64,000 nucleotides of DNA from Euleptes europaea (GCF_029931775.1 NW_026612053.1:124001-188000); one strand, 5' to 3'; numbered from the stretch's first letter, positions 48,720-61,586 are shown. A program made the numbers and translations. Notes: generated by a model from the sequence alone, not told the origin.

Positions 48720-51700
48720 GGTGGGAGGAGTCAGGGCTATCCCACGCCTGAGGCATGCTGTGACCTCTCACTTAAAATATAATATCTCACCCACAAATTG
48801 TTGGTGTTTGTAATTTTACAAAAGTACTGAAAATCCTTTGTTAAACCAAACCTTTACAGAGCTACAGTTCAAAATGTTAATTTATTGGGAGCCAACTATG
48901 GTGTATGTGGACGCCAACTGCAAACTTCTAGCCTTTGGGGAGCTCTTGTACTCTAAACAGTTGAGTACTGGAAGGCTGTTTAGCATGTCCAGACTTTCTT
49001 TTCATTTTTATTGTAATAAAGGTACCAAATGTGTCTGATCTGTCTCAGACAGGTATTGCGAGTCTTTCAGTGCCCTGTGACCCTCTACCAACCACATCAT
49101 CTATTATTGAGAAAGAGAAAGCCTTCCTCCCTAACACTCCACACACCACTTGGCCGGACTGAACTATGACTGGTGCAAGTCAGAGAATCACTTTTTAAGA
49201 GAGCCCTGGAGTAGGCCCAGTCCTGCTTCTACTTCCTGACCAGCTCCATGGTCTAGCGAGAACATCAGTGTAATGCATCTATCTGCATGCATCTCTGATC
49301 CTTATTGTTCGTAGGGTCATGGGTACTAAAGTGGGGAACCTCACTGTTGGTTTTCTGTTTGCAGGAGGTCTAAAAAAAAGTGTTCCCACTTTCATCATTG
49401 GGCAAAAGGATATCAATCATCAACCCCAAAAGGAAGGATATGTGTGACTGCACTGATCCTATGATCCTTGCTATTTGGATAGGTTGAAGAAGAACAATTT
49501 ACTGACAGAGGTGCTATGTGCTGCTCTGAGAGTAGCTAATTTGGATTGATTTCAAGGTTTGCTGAAAAGTCCAGTAGTATATTTCCAAGCAGAAGATCTG
49601 GCCACTGTCCATTTGCTTATACTTACTCACAATCACATGTCAAGGTTATATAAGGACTCTGCTCTTCCAGAAAGTATAGCCACAATCTTTGTACATGAGG
49701 TAGTAATCCAGTGAGCTCATGCTTAAGCATATCTCTTATTCTAGACCATCTGTTGTACCTAGGAATGGAATAAAAAACATGGCACTTTTGCCCGGATCAT
49801 ACATTTAGTTACACCAACACTCAGTAACCATCATCACCATCATAACAAACCAGTTAATGTCCAGGGAGAGTTAAGTAAAACAGGATAGTAAAGTACAATA
49901 TCAAATTCAGAACAATCAAGGATGAGAACATATGCAAATATACCATTACATCTGCTATGTCTACTCTGTGAACCAGAACAGCCCAATAATTCTCAGTTGA
50001 GTGCTTCTGTTAGAACAATATGGACACATGTTTACATGGCCATGCACTGCACAAGATGTGTGTCTAGATGGGTGGACCGGGCAAGTAAATGTCAATGGGA
50101 AAGCCGTGTAAGATTAGAGGGCGGAAGCCATTTTGCTTGCTTGTTCCGCTTGTCCCACATTAGCATTTCCTTTGAGTGCCCTTTTATTGGATTGCTTGAT
50201 CTGCCTAGCACCAAAAAATGCAATTATCAGAATTCCTTTCTCTCCCCTCCAAACGGCTCTTGCCCTCTGGTGAATTTCACATTGTGCCCCAATGTTGGCA
50301 ACTAATACGAATAACAATAAAATGTGGTAGGTGTTTGAGAGGGAAAAAATTTTTTAGATTACTTTTTCCAGTGGGGGCTCCCCTGTTAGAGCGGCACACA
50401 GAACAGAGTGCATATGGATATGAGCCACAGACCGAGAGCCAGCAATCGGAACTGCTCAGCTGATGCCTTGCCTTGACAGCTAATTTCCATTTTTCAGTAT
50501 CAGGGGGTCTGTTCCAGTAATTGGCATGCAGATTGTGTCTGATGGGCCTGTTAGACAGAAGAAAAGAATCTTCTAGTTAGAATAAGCCAACCCCAGGCTG
50601 ATGGATGGGGCATAAGGAGGTCATTCCAAAAGAGAATATATGTGGGTATATATATACACACACACTCTACATAGATTGTATATAAAAATTCACAGTCTGT
50701 GCCCTCCTCTTCGCCCCTTCTCTCTTTATCCTGCAAAGTCTAATTTATCATGTTCCATTGAGACAAATCCGGTGCCCTTCCTCTCTCTCTATCCTTTTCC
50801 CCTTTAAGGGATATTTGATGGAACCTATTCTTGGTTTTAATAACAAGACGGTGGGGCAAGGAAGAAATTAAAGTGGTGCCATGGTTCATTACCAGCCCAA
50901 GATCCTCCAGAACTGGTCCAGTTGTTAATTACACTAAAGGAATTAATTCTTTTCCTCCATCATCCTTAATCCACAGGGCAAGCAGGGAGCTCTTCAAGCC
51001 TGGCAGAAATCTGAACACGCATTTGTTCCCTCTACTTTGTCTAAATGGTTGTTTATATAGTGGCTCTTCCAACTTGGGCTGGGGCAACTTAGTTTAGTAG
51101 CACCCTGAAGGCAGCACAGTTGAGCCTTCATTGATATTCCCTTTTTGTGTCCTGCCATGGCCTCCAGCCACGTTGGTTTAGTACATTTTCATAACATTTT
51201 GCCACATTCACGCATACCACTTAAACTAGGGCAAATCAATTATGGGTCACACTAGATGAGAAGATGAGAGATCGTGTGAATGTTATTGGATGCTGTGTTT
51301 TGTTGTGGGGGGAGAGGGTAATTCAGATTGTGGCTATGGGGGGAAGAGGGGGTTTAACTCTTGCCCCTGTGTGGTTTTGTCAATGGAGATTGGCCACTCC
51401 ATACTGCTGTTAGCCCACAAAGAAAAGAAAATAGGCTGGCATCTTGTCTTTTGCTGAGCTTTTTTCATTGAGGGCTAATAACCGTACAAGGGGAGACATG
51501 TGGCCCCCATCAGAATCAGGTCCCACATTGCTTCTGTTACCATTTTGAAAATGCATTTCTACACATTTTGTCTGCTTGATCCAACGTAACCTCCCCTGCT
51601 TTTAAACTGGTCTCTTCTAACTGAACGAGTAAATTGACATTTCCCACTTGAAGCACTTTCCAGCCCTTCTCTTGCTGGTGATGTGAACACATGAAAAAAA

Positions 51701-51852
51701 AGAAAGAAAAAGAACAAGAAAAATTGTTTCAATACATTTGTATCAGGTTTCTGATCTGATTGAAGGTCACATAGGAGGCTGATTTACCATCTTACAACCA
51801 TCCAGTAGTTTTTGATTCATGTGTGATTCAATCCACTCTTGGGTTGTATACT
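48720..51852. other. Intergenic unique DNA
   Basis: No supportable gene. The stretches 50110-50560 and 50840-51110 are unique, low in repeats and AT-rich ('ttaattacactaaaggaatt'), and look like conserved noncoding sequence. Longer open frames here (for example at 49922) start in unconserved-looking sequence and are not called. Confidence 0.4.
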
Positions 51853-51860
51853 GGAAACAC

Positions 51861-52068
51861 AAGGGTTGCCAACCTCCAGGTACTAGCTGGAGATTTCCTG
51901 CTATTACATTGATCTCCAGCCGATAGAGATCAGTTCACCTGGAGAAAATGGCCGCTTTGGCAATTGGACTTTATGGCATTGAAGTCCCTCCGCTCCCCAA
52001 ACCCTGCCCTCCTCAGGCTCTGCCCCCCAAACCTTCCGCAGGTGGCGAAGAGGGACCTGGCAACCCTA
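51861..52068. mobile_element. 'gttgccaa' hAT-type MITE, complete
   Basis: From aagggttgccaa to tggcaacccta, flanked by exact 8-bp duplications ggaaacac (51853-51860 and 52069-52076). Internal landmarks: two 'agatcag'-type hairpin words and 'tccccaaaccctgccctcc'. Confidence 0.92.
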
Positions 52069-52076
52069 GGAAACAC

Positions 52077-52859
52077 CAAAAGGAGCCCTCAGAAGAAAAA
52101 TCTGCTCTGCTATAAAAGGTGCGTGAGCACTTTGGCATTATTGTCACAGAGGCCTCTTGGACAGTGTTCAGGATAAGTGAAACATTATCCCCACCCCCAT
52201 GGCTAGACCAATTTTGAAGCTGTTTTTAATTTAGAAAGTATATTGCTGTTTATTGTTAATATGTGAAAGGATGGGATCACATTCAACTATTTGCACAAAC
52301 ATTCATGTTGCCTTTTAGAAAGGAAATCAAAGTTATATAAAGCAATTTTTTTTTGTAGCGATGACTTGCCATTTCAAGGACATTTTCTAATTAAAAACAT
52401 TGTTGTTTTCAGCTAGCTTCAAGCATCTGATGAAGCGGCTTCTGGCTTACATTTTAATGACTAAAGTAAGGTGAATGGCTGGATCAAGTCATCACGCAGC
52501 TCTGTGTCTATCCATTCAGTACGTAGATTCAGCCTGTGGAAACTTGCTGCAAATTTAGCAAATGTAATAAAGGATGACCTGTCTTTACGATGAATGGTAT
52601 TTTTTTTACATGCTCGCCAAATACAAATGTTGACCTTGTGCTCCGATTTGCTCAAACCAAATGCTTTTGTTTTGATCACTGGCAAAATGTACACTTCTGC
52701 AACCAATTGGATCAGAGGAAGCAGTTACAGGGGCATAGATTAAAAGTCACTGCCATTGGTAGCATGCAGTTTTAAGTATGGGTTTGGAAAGAAAGGAGGC
52801 ACGCAGCTGAGCAGAACATCATTAGCTGGATGCACTAATAGTGGAGCCTTCCTCTAACA
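52077..52859. other. Unique AT-rich DNA, conserved-looking
   Basis: About 780 bp with no repeat signature and dense AT-rich words, a candidate conserved noncoding element between two MITE copies. No coding frame with support. Confidence 0.35.
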
Positions 52860-53068
52860 TAGGGTTGCCAACCTCCAGGTACTAGCTGGAGATCTCCTGC
52901 TATTACAACTGATCACCAGCAGATAGAGATCAGTTTGCCTGGAGAAAATGGCCAGTTTGGCAATTAGACTCTATGGCATTGAAGTCCCTCCCCTCCCCAA
53001 ACCCCGCCTTCCTCAGGCTCTGTCCCAAAAACCTCCCACCGGTGGCGAAGAGGGACCTGGCAACCCTA
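52860..53068. mobile_element. 'gttgccaa' hAT-type MITE, complete
   Basis: From tagggttgccaa to tggcaacccta; target duplication ctctaaca (52852-52859) and ctctaacg (53069-53076), 7 of 8. It is 792 bp to the right of the copy at 51861 and in the same orientation. Confidence 0.92.
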
Positions 53069-53929
53069 CTCTAACGCATGGGGCCTTTCACTAGCATAAG
53101 GAGGGCCCTTCCACCAGCAGAACAGGGCTCTTTTGCCAAAGTGAGTCTCCTTGTGCTGGAGAAAGGTTCTGCCAATAGTGGAACAGAATCTTACAGCCAC
53201 CAATAGTATGAAAAATAGAAGGAAAGAGCGTCTGGATTCTATTCATAGAATCTTGCTTTACATTTCGAATAGGACTAGTTTTCTAATACCTTGGTAGAAC
53301 AACAGCTTTTGCACTTGGAACACTATACAGAAGTGAAATAATATTTGAGAGAAAAATTAATGAAGTCCATCATTTTCATCCCAAATATAATTTCATGCCA
53401 TTATAGAGTCCCACTTGCAAAAGCTGTTGATAAGATGCTACCGTTTAACAGTGTTTTTCACACTGGGCTCTGACTGCACGTTTGTCCTTCATCTCACTTC
53501 CTATCTCAGCTCTTCCTTGCTAGTTTGATTCAGTCCAGGAAGGTGAAATTATTTTTTTTAGACACTATAACTGGGTTTCAAGAATATTGATTGTTTCTAA
53601 ATGATTCAGAACTTGATGCACATGGCCATTTTCTCTTTCATTGTCAATAGATTTTCCCTTGGTAGTACAAAATGATTGGCAAGAAGTCTAGACTTTCAAA
53701 ATATTTGCCATTCTTATATGTTCTTCTTAATTTTAAATAGCTTTATTGCTAGTATCTGCAGCAAAACATTGACCACTGTATGATGGTTCACTGCTCTAGA
53801 TAACTTTGTGCCTCTATGTGGTTTGTAATCTTGATTAGAGTTGGAATTTTACAGAACTGCTAACATCATTTACAAATCACAAGGATAGTCTGTGAGTCTC
53901 TAAATTTTCCTAACTCAGTCTTAATTCAT

Positions 53930-54135
53930 AGCATTTTCATAGCAATTTGTAGAGCATCCAAAACACTTCACATACATTATCTCAATAATCCTTGCACTAG
54001 CCCTGCATGGTAGGAGAGTATTATTACCTCTGTATTGCAGATGGGGTGTAAAGTCCAAGAGATGGTGATTTGCCCAAAGATTCTTAGTCAATTCATGGTT
54101 GAGATGAGATTTGAACCAGGGTCATCCTGGACTCC
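53930..54135 (+). repeat. MIR-like SINE fragment
   Basis: Carries the MIR-type series 'cacatacattatctcaataatcc', 'ctctgtattgcagatg', 'gatttgaaccaggg'. Degraded; boundaries approximate. Confidence 0.55.
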
Positions 54136-55860
54136 TACATTTCACCAGCAGTATTCCTACACCTATTCTCTACTTCTTTCTTCCATTAGAGAAGAATAAA
54201 GCCAGTGCTAGGAGGCAACATCAGCTGAAGGCATTGGCCTTCTTTGTTGGCCATCCAAGGAAACTGCGTAGCCACTGTGTGAAGCACGATGCTGGACTAG
54301 ATGGACCACTAGTCTGATACAACAAGGCTCTTCTTACATCTGCATGTTCTGAAAGCCCTTCTCCAGTCAGTGATGGGGTCATTTGAGATTCCCTCCTTTT
54401 TAGGTATCTCACCAGCAGTTCTGTGTCTCCACTGGTTTCTACTTTTCTTTCCACACAGAATTGCCCTGCCAGTTCTGTTGTACTAAAGATGTCAATTGCT
54501 TTTACCGTCAAGTCTGCTGGCTGATGATTTCCTGCCTCTGTTGCTTTTCTGCTTTTGAACTGAAGACTGTAGTCCTGACATCTCTATTGGACTAGGGTTA
54601 ATATCAAGTCGTCTGAGTTCATATTTCATTGAAATCTGACACAGAGATTGATTTGGAAATGGCTGAGAACACCTTTGAAATCTTTTGCCCATCTTTTGTT
54701 CTACCCTTACAAGAAAGCTTCTGTCTTTGCTTTTGATTCCCGTTCAGAAAAGTCCATTCAAGGAGCTCTGCTATTAAAACAGAAGGTCACAAAAGAAATG
54801 GACCCCCTCTCTGCTGATTTTCTTGCCTCTTCTCAAGTACTGGCACTTCTGAAGATGTCCTGTTGCTTTGACTACAGTATGTATATGACCATGAGCCAAA
54901 GATTTAACAGTATCCCTTCTCTTCTTTTAGACTTTCCAGAATGGTTCTTAGCATTTGCCCTTGAATATCTAATCACACCACCGGATGCATGCAAGGAGAA
55001 CAGCTCATAATATATTGGTGAGCCTGAAAAAGACTGAGTAAGGCTCAGGGAGAGGGGAAGAAGATCAAGCCTGTAATGTAAAGCAGCTTCTCTGAGGAAT
55101 TCTGAGGAAACGTCCCAGGCTGGCAGCCTGTGTGTTGAAATCCAGAGAGGCAATACGGTGAGTGGTATGCTTCGAAAGTGCTGATGCTTTCAGAGAAAGA
55201 GGAACCTCTTGGGATTGGAGCTGGGATTGTGCGCTGTTTGCATACCCTCAATGACATCAATGCTGCTGTGCTAACAGTGTGTTCTGAAACCTGATGTGGT
55301 GACTGAGGGGAATGTTGAAGGAGTTAGTGAGGCCTTCGCACTAAGGGAAGCTTGGCTCCAGTGAAAAGCGCTGACAGATAAACCGAGGACACAGTCAAGA
55401 CATGGGAGACTCGTGACTGGCTTCCCTCAAGTTTTATTTAAAAGCAACCAGAGGGGTCCAATGTGAACTGGGGCCATGTGTTGGGATGGTCGCCGTTTCA
55501 CCATGTCTTTTCCTGACTAGAAATCACCCCTGAACTGTTTCATTGAATATGAGTAGGAAGGTAACACTTTAACTGTTGAAAGCATATACCCCAAATGTCT
55601 TGTTGGTCTCTAAGGTGCGACAGGACTCAAATCTAACTGGTGTTACCTTGGCATTCCCTTCCCTGGAATAGACACAAGCCCACTGGAGACTTGAAAATTA
55701 GAAGCTACTCAAGACAGACTTCACTCCATTTCTTCCTGTTTTCTGGACTTAGGCTTGCACGCTTCTGACAGGGCGTCCAGGCCTTTTAACCCTACCTGAC
55801 CCAGACTTAATGCCCTCCCCTCGGAGGTATTAAAGGGCAGGTTTAAAAATATCCCCTTTG
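54136..55860. other. Intergenic, no gene called
   Basis: Contains a repeat fragment at 54193-54350 ('gatgctggactagatgg', 'ggctcttcttac'). The longest open frame (54648-55010, 120 codons) has no recognisable domain and no splice or start support. Phrases at 55600-55640 ('ttggtctctaaggtgcgaca') resemble the Penelope-like family. Confidence 0.4.
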
Positions 55861-56205
55861 AAAAGAGAATATGTTTATGTGGTTTGAGTCAACATGATAC
55901 ACTTCAGCATATAATTATAAATTGTCTTCTGCATGATGGCCCTCATAAGAAAACAATTTGTACCCTTGATGGATAAAATGAAATCTAGCCATGAAACTGC
56001 CATATGCCGGTATTTAATGAACGACTCTATCCCTGAAGTCACTTTTAAGGTGGTGGAATTTTTGACGGAAGTTATCAAGTCTAGGATCAAAGCTTAAATC
56101 ATATCTATATGGGAAATGTATGAAATGAGAATTGTTGTGTACTGTCTATGCTATATTTCTGAGAATATGCCAATAAAGGTCATTTGATTTGGAGAAAAAC
56201 AACAA
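55861..56205 (+). mobile_element. 3' end of a non-LTR retrotransposon (LINE), degraded
   Basis: A frame reads CLCGLSQHDTLQHIIINC, a CxC-H-C zinc-knuckle pattern seen after the reverse transcriptase of several LINE clades. After at least one stop and a frameshift comes LMNDSIPEVTFKVVEFLTEV, typical of the same C-terminal region. The end 'gccaataaaggtcatttg' plus an (AAC)n-like tail marks the 3' terminus. The clade is not determined. Confidence 0.7.
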
Positions 56206-57682
56206 CAACACCCTACCTGACCCAGCAGGGAGAGCTGAACTTTACCTTATCATGAATTTGGGACTGGATCCCCCTGTGTACCTTTTCTGCAATCAAATTC
56301 AGGCAAACCTCCCAAACCTTTATGGCCCAACTTAGGATATCCAAATAGCCATCTGTCTTGTTCCTTCTTGGCAGGTGTGCAATTGGCCATCTTCATCCTG
56401 CCAGTTTGTCTCCATCAAGGAAATTCCTCTCAGCCTGCAGTTCGAGAAATTTGTTTTTGTTCCCAGAAAAAGAATGTTTGCTTGGCGATCAGGGCCTCCT
56501 TGAGTGTTAAGCATCCGCATCTTTTTATCATAATAATTAAGGGGTCCAAGGAGGTTCAGAAGATGAATCAGCTAGCAAGATGGAAGGCGATGGGGAGAGC
56601 CAAAATGCACGAAAAAGGCAAAAAAAATTAAAAATTCCCCATCGTTTAAGCCTCTTGAAAACCTTAGCCGATGCCATCTCTACTTTCTCTGTACCTGGAG
56701 TTTAGATAGAAGCAGAATAGCGGCATGCTGTTTTTGTTTGGTCATTCCCACTTGCATCTTATATGCTGAAAAATAGTGGGACTTTTATTGCTGAGACAAC
56801 AATGAATCTCCGTGGCTCTATTCTTCCTCTTTTCTAAAGGACACAGCTCATCTCTCTTCCCTTCCCTCCTTTCCCCATTCTGTTTTTCACCTAAGCTTCC
56901 TTACTAGGAAACGTAGGAGATATTAATAAGACAGGAGGTGCTTTGTGCCAGAGGGCGCAAGTGATATGCTTGGGAATGGAGAATATTCCTCAGAATGTTG
57001 TCAATTTGTAACTTTTCTGAGACACCTGGTGACTGCTTAGTAAGGGGCATGGTTATCTTTGAAAGTAGGGATCAGCATGCAGATGTCTTGTCTGGTCTCT
57101 CAGAGAGCGATGCATGGTCCCAGCAGAACATGCACAATTTTTTTTCCTAGAAAGAAAGTTATAACAGCCACTAGATTCTAGTTGCCAGTATGTATCAGGG
57201 AAGCTAATACAGTATGGCACCATTTAGTAGCTAACCTTCATGATTATGGGTTGAATGCTTGTCTTCTAAAAATTCTGGTATAAGCACTACGGTGTGAAGA
57301 ACAGCTCGGAGCCGACTGAAGCTCTGGGCCAAGCAAGGCCTCTTTTATGCTGGGGAATCGGACCTTAGTGGAAAACCCAGGTCCGACTTCCCAGCCAGGC
57401 CCGCCCCCTGCAACCCTGGGCCCTGATTGGCCCGTTTGAATTAGAGGCAGTCAGAATCCGTGTGTCCCCGTGGCTGCAGGAACATCACAGCTGTTTCCCC
57501 TCCCGGCCAAGGGCAGCTGCCATTTTACCGCAGCCGGCCCAACCACGAGGATTCCCCTGGCCCCTGCGCTTGCCTCCCTGGCCCCTTACCGCCCCCATGG
57601 CCCCACACCAGCTCCACTGCACCCCACAGGCACAGGCCTGCAAATGGGGCTCTTAGATGAGTCAGAACCCATGCTTCCTGCA
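56206..57682. other. Intergenic, no gene called
   Basis: Unique sequence. A GC-richer part at 57300-57660 gives overlapping proline-rich open frames in several phases, which is compositional. No promoter, splice site or protein resemblance. Confidence 0.4.
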
Positions 57683-57892
57683 TAGGGCTGCCAATTGCCA
57701 GGTAATAGCAGGAGATCTCCTGATAATTCAACTGATCTCCAGCCGATAGAGATCAGATCACCTGGAGAAAAATGGCCGCTTGGGCAATTGGACTCTATGG
57801 CATTGAAGTCCCTCCCCTCCCCAAACCCCGCCCTCTTCAGGCTCCGCCCCAAAAACCTCCTGCCGGTGGCGAAGAGAGGCCTGGCAACCCTA
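57683..57892. mobile_element. 'gttgccaa' hAT-type MITE, complete
   Basis: From tagggctgccaa to tggcaacccta, with exact 8-bp target duplications ttcctgca (57675-57682 and 57893-57900). Same orientation as the copies at 51861 and 52860. Confidence 0.93.
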
Positions 57893-57900
57893 TTCCTGCA

Positions 57901-59005
57901 TGAGTGGCTGTAGAAAACAATCATTAGAAAACAAAACCCACTGGGCATGTCTACATCACAGACTTAAATAGGTTTAAGAGTCATTTTCTCCTCTTAGGGA
58001 TCTCCGTGAAAGGTAGTTCTGTAAGAAAGGCCTCTAACAGTACCCTCACTAGACTACAAGTCCCAGTTTTCTGTGTGGGGAAGCCATGACAGTTATACAG
58101 GTATAAAACTGATATAGTGTTGTAGTGTAGATGTTCATAGCCTGGCACATCTAAACTCGATGGTTCTCAGTTCCTGAAGATGGTTGGGCCGCAATCTGCA
58201 TTGATTTTAGCTTCTTGGAGAGAAAATCTAGCAAGATCCAGTTGTGAACGAACACTATAACATGATCATACCATAATATACAATGATGTATAGTTATATA
58301 CTATGCACACAAAGACAGGCATGTAAACCTATATAATTTCTCATCAAGCATGCACATTCTCTTCCAAAGTACACAAGTCTTACTCCCTTTCTTCTGCAGC
58401 AACCTTAATTAATAATGAAAGAAACTGCAAGGAGAAAATTCTAAATGGAGGGGATGGAAGGAAGGACAGTTTTACGGTAATTATTTCCCATGATGTTCCA
58501 CTAATGCTTAGAAACCATTGTAAACCAGGCTTGCCAGCGTTCTGATGCAGCTCACAATGAGAGGGGCAGGTAAAAAGTCAGTGGAGGGAGGAAGGAGAAT
58601 ATAAGTGTGCAGGAGGAAAACTTACTTTGGAAAAAAATGTTCCAAATGGATGCTCCTAACAAAATGTCTGCCCAACATAAGTTGCTTAAAATGGCAGCTT
58701 CTTCCCATGGTGAGCCATTCACCTGTACTGCCTTCTTATTTGTAATGGCTCCCACAATGCAATTTACTTCGGTGATATTGCAAGCCATTTGACGGCCTCC
58801 TGGACAGAAACTAGCCCATGGTAGCCAATCCACCTGATGAGCTGGTACACCTGAATGGCTCGTTATGTGGAGCAATAGCTCAATGGAAGCTGTTGTGAGA
58901 TATGAAGCAGCTTTTAGATGGATGCCAGGTTTGCATTGCTGGATGTAAATGCGTGTTAATTCTCTTCTGGTACTGGATGTCAGCAGTGAGTATAGGATGG
59001 TATAG
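57901..59005. other. Intergenic unique DNA
   Basis: AT-rich, without recognisable genes or clear repeats. Confidence 0.35.
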
Positions 59006-59009
59006 CAGT

Positions 59010-59100
59010 GAGTATAGGAGGTAGTTGTGATTTTCCTGCATAGTGCAGAGGGTTGGACTAGATGACCCTGGTGGTCCCAACTCTATGATTCTATGGGCCC
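59010..59100 (+). mobile_element. CR1 LINE 3' end fragment
   Basis: Contains 'ggttggactagatgaccctg' and ends in 'caactctatgattctatggg', the ATTCTATG-type 3' terminus of CR1 elements. Confidence 0.85.
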
Positions 59101-59155
59101 ACTTGAACCCTGTGCACAGAAGCACATCACAGAAGTCTTAGTTACAGCCTAAATT

Positions 59156-59372
59156 GTGTGTGTGTGTATAAAGTGTCATTAAGTTACAGCCAACTTATAG
59201 CAACCTCTTATGAGGTTTTCAAGGCAAGAGACTAACAGAGGTGGTTTGCCATTGCCTGCCTTGCATAGCAACCCTGGTATTCCTTGATGGACTCCCATCT
59301 AAATATTAACCAAGGCCTACCCCTGCTTAGCTTCCAAGGTCTGGCGAGATCAGGCTATACCATGCTGCCTTC
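59156..59372 (-). repeat. 5S-rRNA-derived SINE
   Basis: The minus strand reads 'gcctgatctcgccagacctt', 'gaagctaagcaggggtagg' and 'tagatgggagtcc', matching the 3' half of 5S rRNA, followed by the 'aggcaatggcaaaccacctc' and 'aaccctcat' type tail shared with the tRNA-headed SINEs. It is not a 5S gene, because the 5' part is missing and the tail is SINE-like. Confidence 0.85.
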
Positions 59373-60419
59373 CCTCCACAGCTTAAAAATGTCTCTATTT
59401 TAAACTTCCAGTGGAGGGCACCAGAGTCCTTCTTAAATCCCTGATCCACCCCCAGATAGGAATACAAGGGAGCATGCTTTATTACTAGCTACCTGCATCC
59501 CCCAATTAAAATGATGTAGTCCACAAATGCTGCTCAAAATCCCACTGGTCTTGCCTTGATTTGATAAGCATTCTCTTAATTGGCAATATTTGTGAGCACC
59601 ACTACACACACACACACCAAGAAAGGAGAAATCTATAAAGGTTACTCCTTTATTGTAGCAATATATACTGGAGAAAATGTACAAAGTTTCAAAGTTCACA
59701 GAGCTCTTCTTCAGGAAAGTAAGGTAAAAGATGAGTAAACAATTCCGTGTCGATTTGCAAAGGGAAGAAAGCCTGTGTCCAGTGGTAACTAGGATAGTAT
59801 GCATTCACTGTATGGCTTAACTTGTACCAAAGAGCACAATTCAGTCAAAGTATTCACTTTAAGTTTGACCTTGGTGCCTGTTTTTCTTTTTTCTTTTTAA
59901 AGACTTTTACAGATACAGATTGCACAAACAGTTTGTCCAGAAGATAAAATGAATGAATGGGAGGCAGTGAGTGTGATCTTGAAACCCCCCCTTCATACGC
60001 TCGTTCCATGTGGATATACAGTTTGAATAGGGATATTGTAAATGACGCTATGCAATTAAAGTGATTCATTTTGATAATGCCTTGGAAATCTGCGCTATAA
60101 TTTCATTCCACAAAATTCCACATGGCGGCACCGCTACTTTTTGCCTCACTTTGAGATGAACAAACAAAAAGATGCTGATTAAACAGAAGAGTATTCACAA
60201 ACTGGACTGGCATTTAGGGTTTGCTTTTAATATTTCTGTTGTTTTAATATATTCAATGCAAATTTGGGAGATGCCATGCTGACAGGCAATGTGATTCAGT
60301 TAGCATGGCAGGACTACTGGGAGCACAAAGCAATGTTGTCAGAAGTGTTGCTAACCTGGCTACCCGTTCTAAAATCTCTGTTGCTTGTGGTCAGAGCGAT
60401 CTGGTTCTCCCCTCCTGCA
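59373..60419. other. Intergenic, with one conserved-looking stretch
   Basis: 59581-59716 has a Penelope-like phrase ('ttactcctttattgtagcaa', 'gagctcttcttcagga'). 60060-60260 is unique and AT-rich with ATTA words and may be conserved noncoding DNA. No gene. Confidence 0.4.
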
Positions 60420-60662
60420 TTTTGTGTGTGTGATTTTGTTGTCAAGTCACAGCTGACTTATGGCAACCCTGTAGGGTTTTCAAGGCAAGAGAACTTCAGA
60501 GGTGGTTTGCCATTGCCTGCCTTCACGTGGGCTCAGTGAGTTCTGAGAGAACTGTGACTGGCCCAAGGTCACCCAGCAGGCTTCATGAGGAGGAGTGGGG
60601 AAAAACCCAGTTCTCCAGTTTAAAGTACGCTCATGCTCTTAACAACTACACCATGCTGGCCC
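60420..60662 (-). repeat. tRNA-derived SINE
   Basis: Reverse copy of the 41579-41828 family: 'cacagctgacttatggcaac', 'gaggtggtttgccattgcct', 'cccaaggtcacccagcaggc', head 'cttaacaactacaccatgct'. Confidence 0.8.
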
Positions 60663-61377
60663 CCTCCTGCATTTTAGCATCACAAAAATGCTGTGTGAGA
60701 GAGTGACTGGCCTGTTTCATTGGGATCTCTGTACTTATTGTATGGTTGTGAAAAAGGGTGGAATATTAATATTTTAATGAACAAAAAAGTTACCATATTC
60801 CAGTAGCTAGGGTGAGTAGCACTGTCATCTTCAGCTTGGGAAATTCCTGAAGATTTTGGGGTAGTAGCTGGAGAAGGAGTTGTTTGGGGAGGGAAGTAAG
60901 CTCAGAGTGGATGGGATGTAGGGTTACCAGCTCCGGGTTGGGAAATACCTGGAGATTTTTGGGGTGGGGCCTGAGGAGGGCAGGGTTTGGGGAGGGGAGG
61001 GACTTCAATGCCATAGAGTCCAGTTGTCAAAGCGGCCATTTTCTCCAGGTGAACTGATCTCTATCAGCCGGAGATCAGTTGTAATAACAGGAGATCACCA
61101 GCTAGTATTTGGTGATTTAGAAAAACAGTACAGGAAACTGTATATACACAAAGTGCAAATATTTATAAGGTGAAACATAGACCATATACGTGACATATAT
61201 ACAACACAATTATATACAATATGTACAGTTCACACAAAAAATGTAGAGAAATTTCCAAAGGTCTCAACTGAGTACCATAAATATATAGAAGAAGTTCCAA
61301 AGGTCTCAACTGAGTACCAAATGAATGCTAATATTGTAATCCTTGTGTAAAGTTCATATAGAGCCACAATCTTCGAT

Positions 61378-61425
61378 GGATACGGCCGTTTCAGATCCAC
61401 AGCAGTGGAAATCTTTCTTCAGTCC
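61378..61425 (-). ncRNA. Hammerhead-like motif, left arm
   Basis: Mirror of the motif at 61587-61634: on the minus strand GGA, CTGAAGA, a hairpin, GAAA, CGGCCG, TA, TCC. See that entry for pairing. Confidence 0.35.
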
Positions 61426-61586
61426 TTAATACAAAAGTGCTGTTACATATTCATCATTCCTTCCCACACAGGGTAAGTATGAGCAATCAGACGTCAGTAA
61501 AGTACATCACATAGTGCAGCTATGATTGCTCATACTTACCCTGTGTGGGAAGGAATGATGAATATGTAACAGCACTTTTGTATTAA

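Noticed and set aside
54648-55010. 120-codon open frame in the intergenic region
   Set aside because: No domain, no plausible promoter or splice context, and composition like its surroundings.
57300-57660. Proline-rich coding exon
   Set aside because: Overlapping open frames in three phases reflect C-rich composition; no splice or conservation evidence.
59156-59372. A 5S rRNA gene
   Set aside because: The 5' half of 5S is absent and the sequence continues into a SINE tail.
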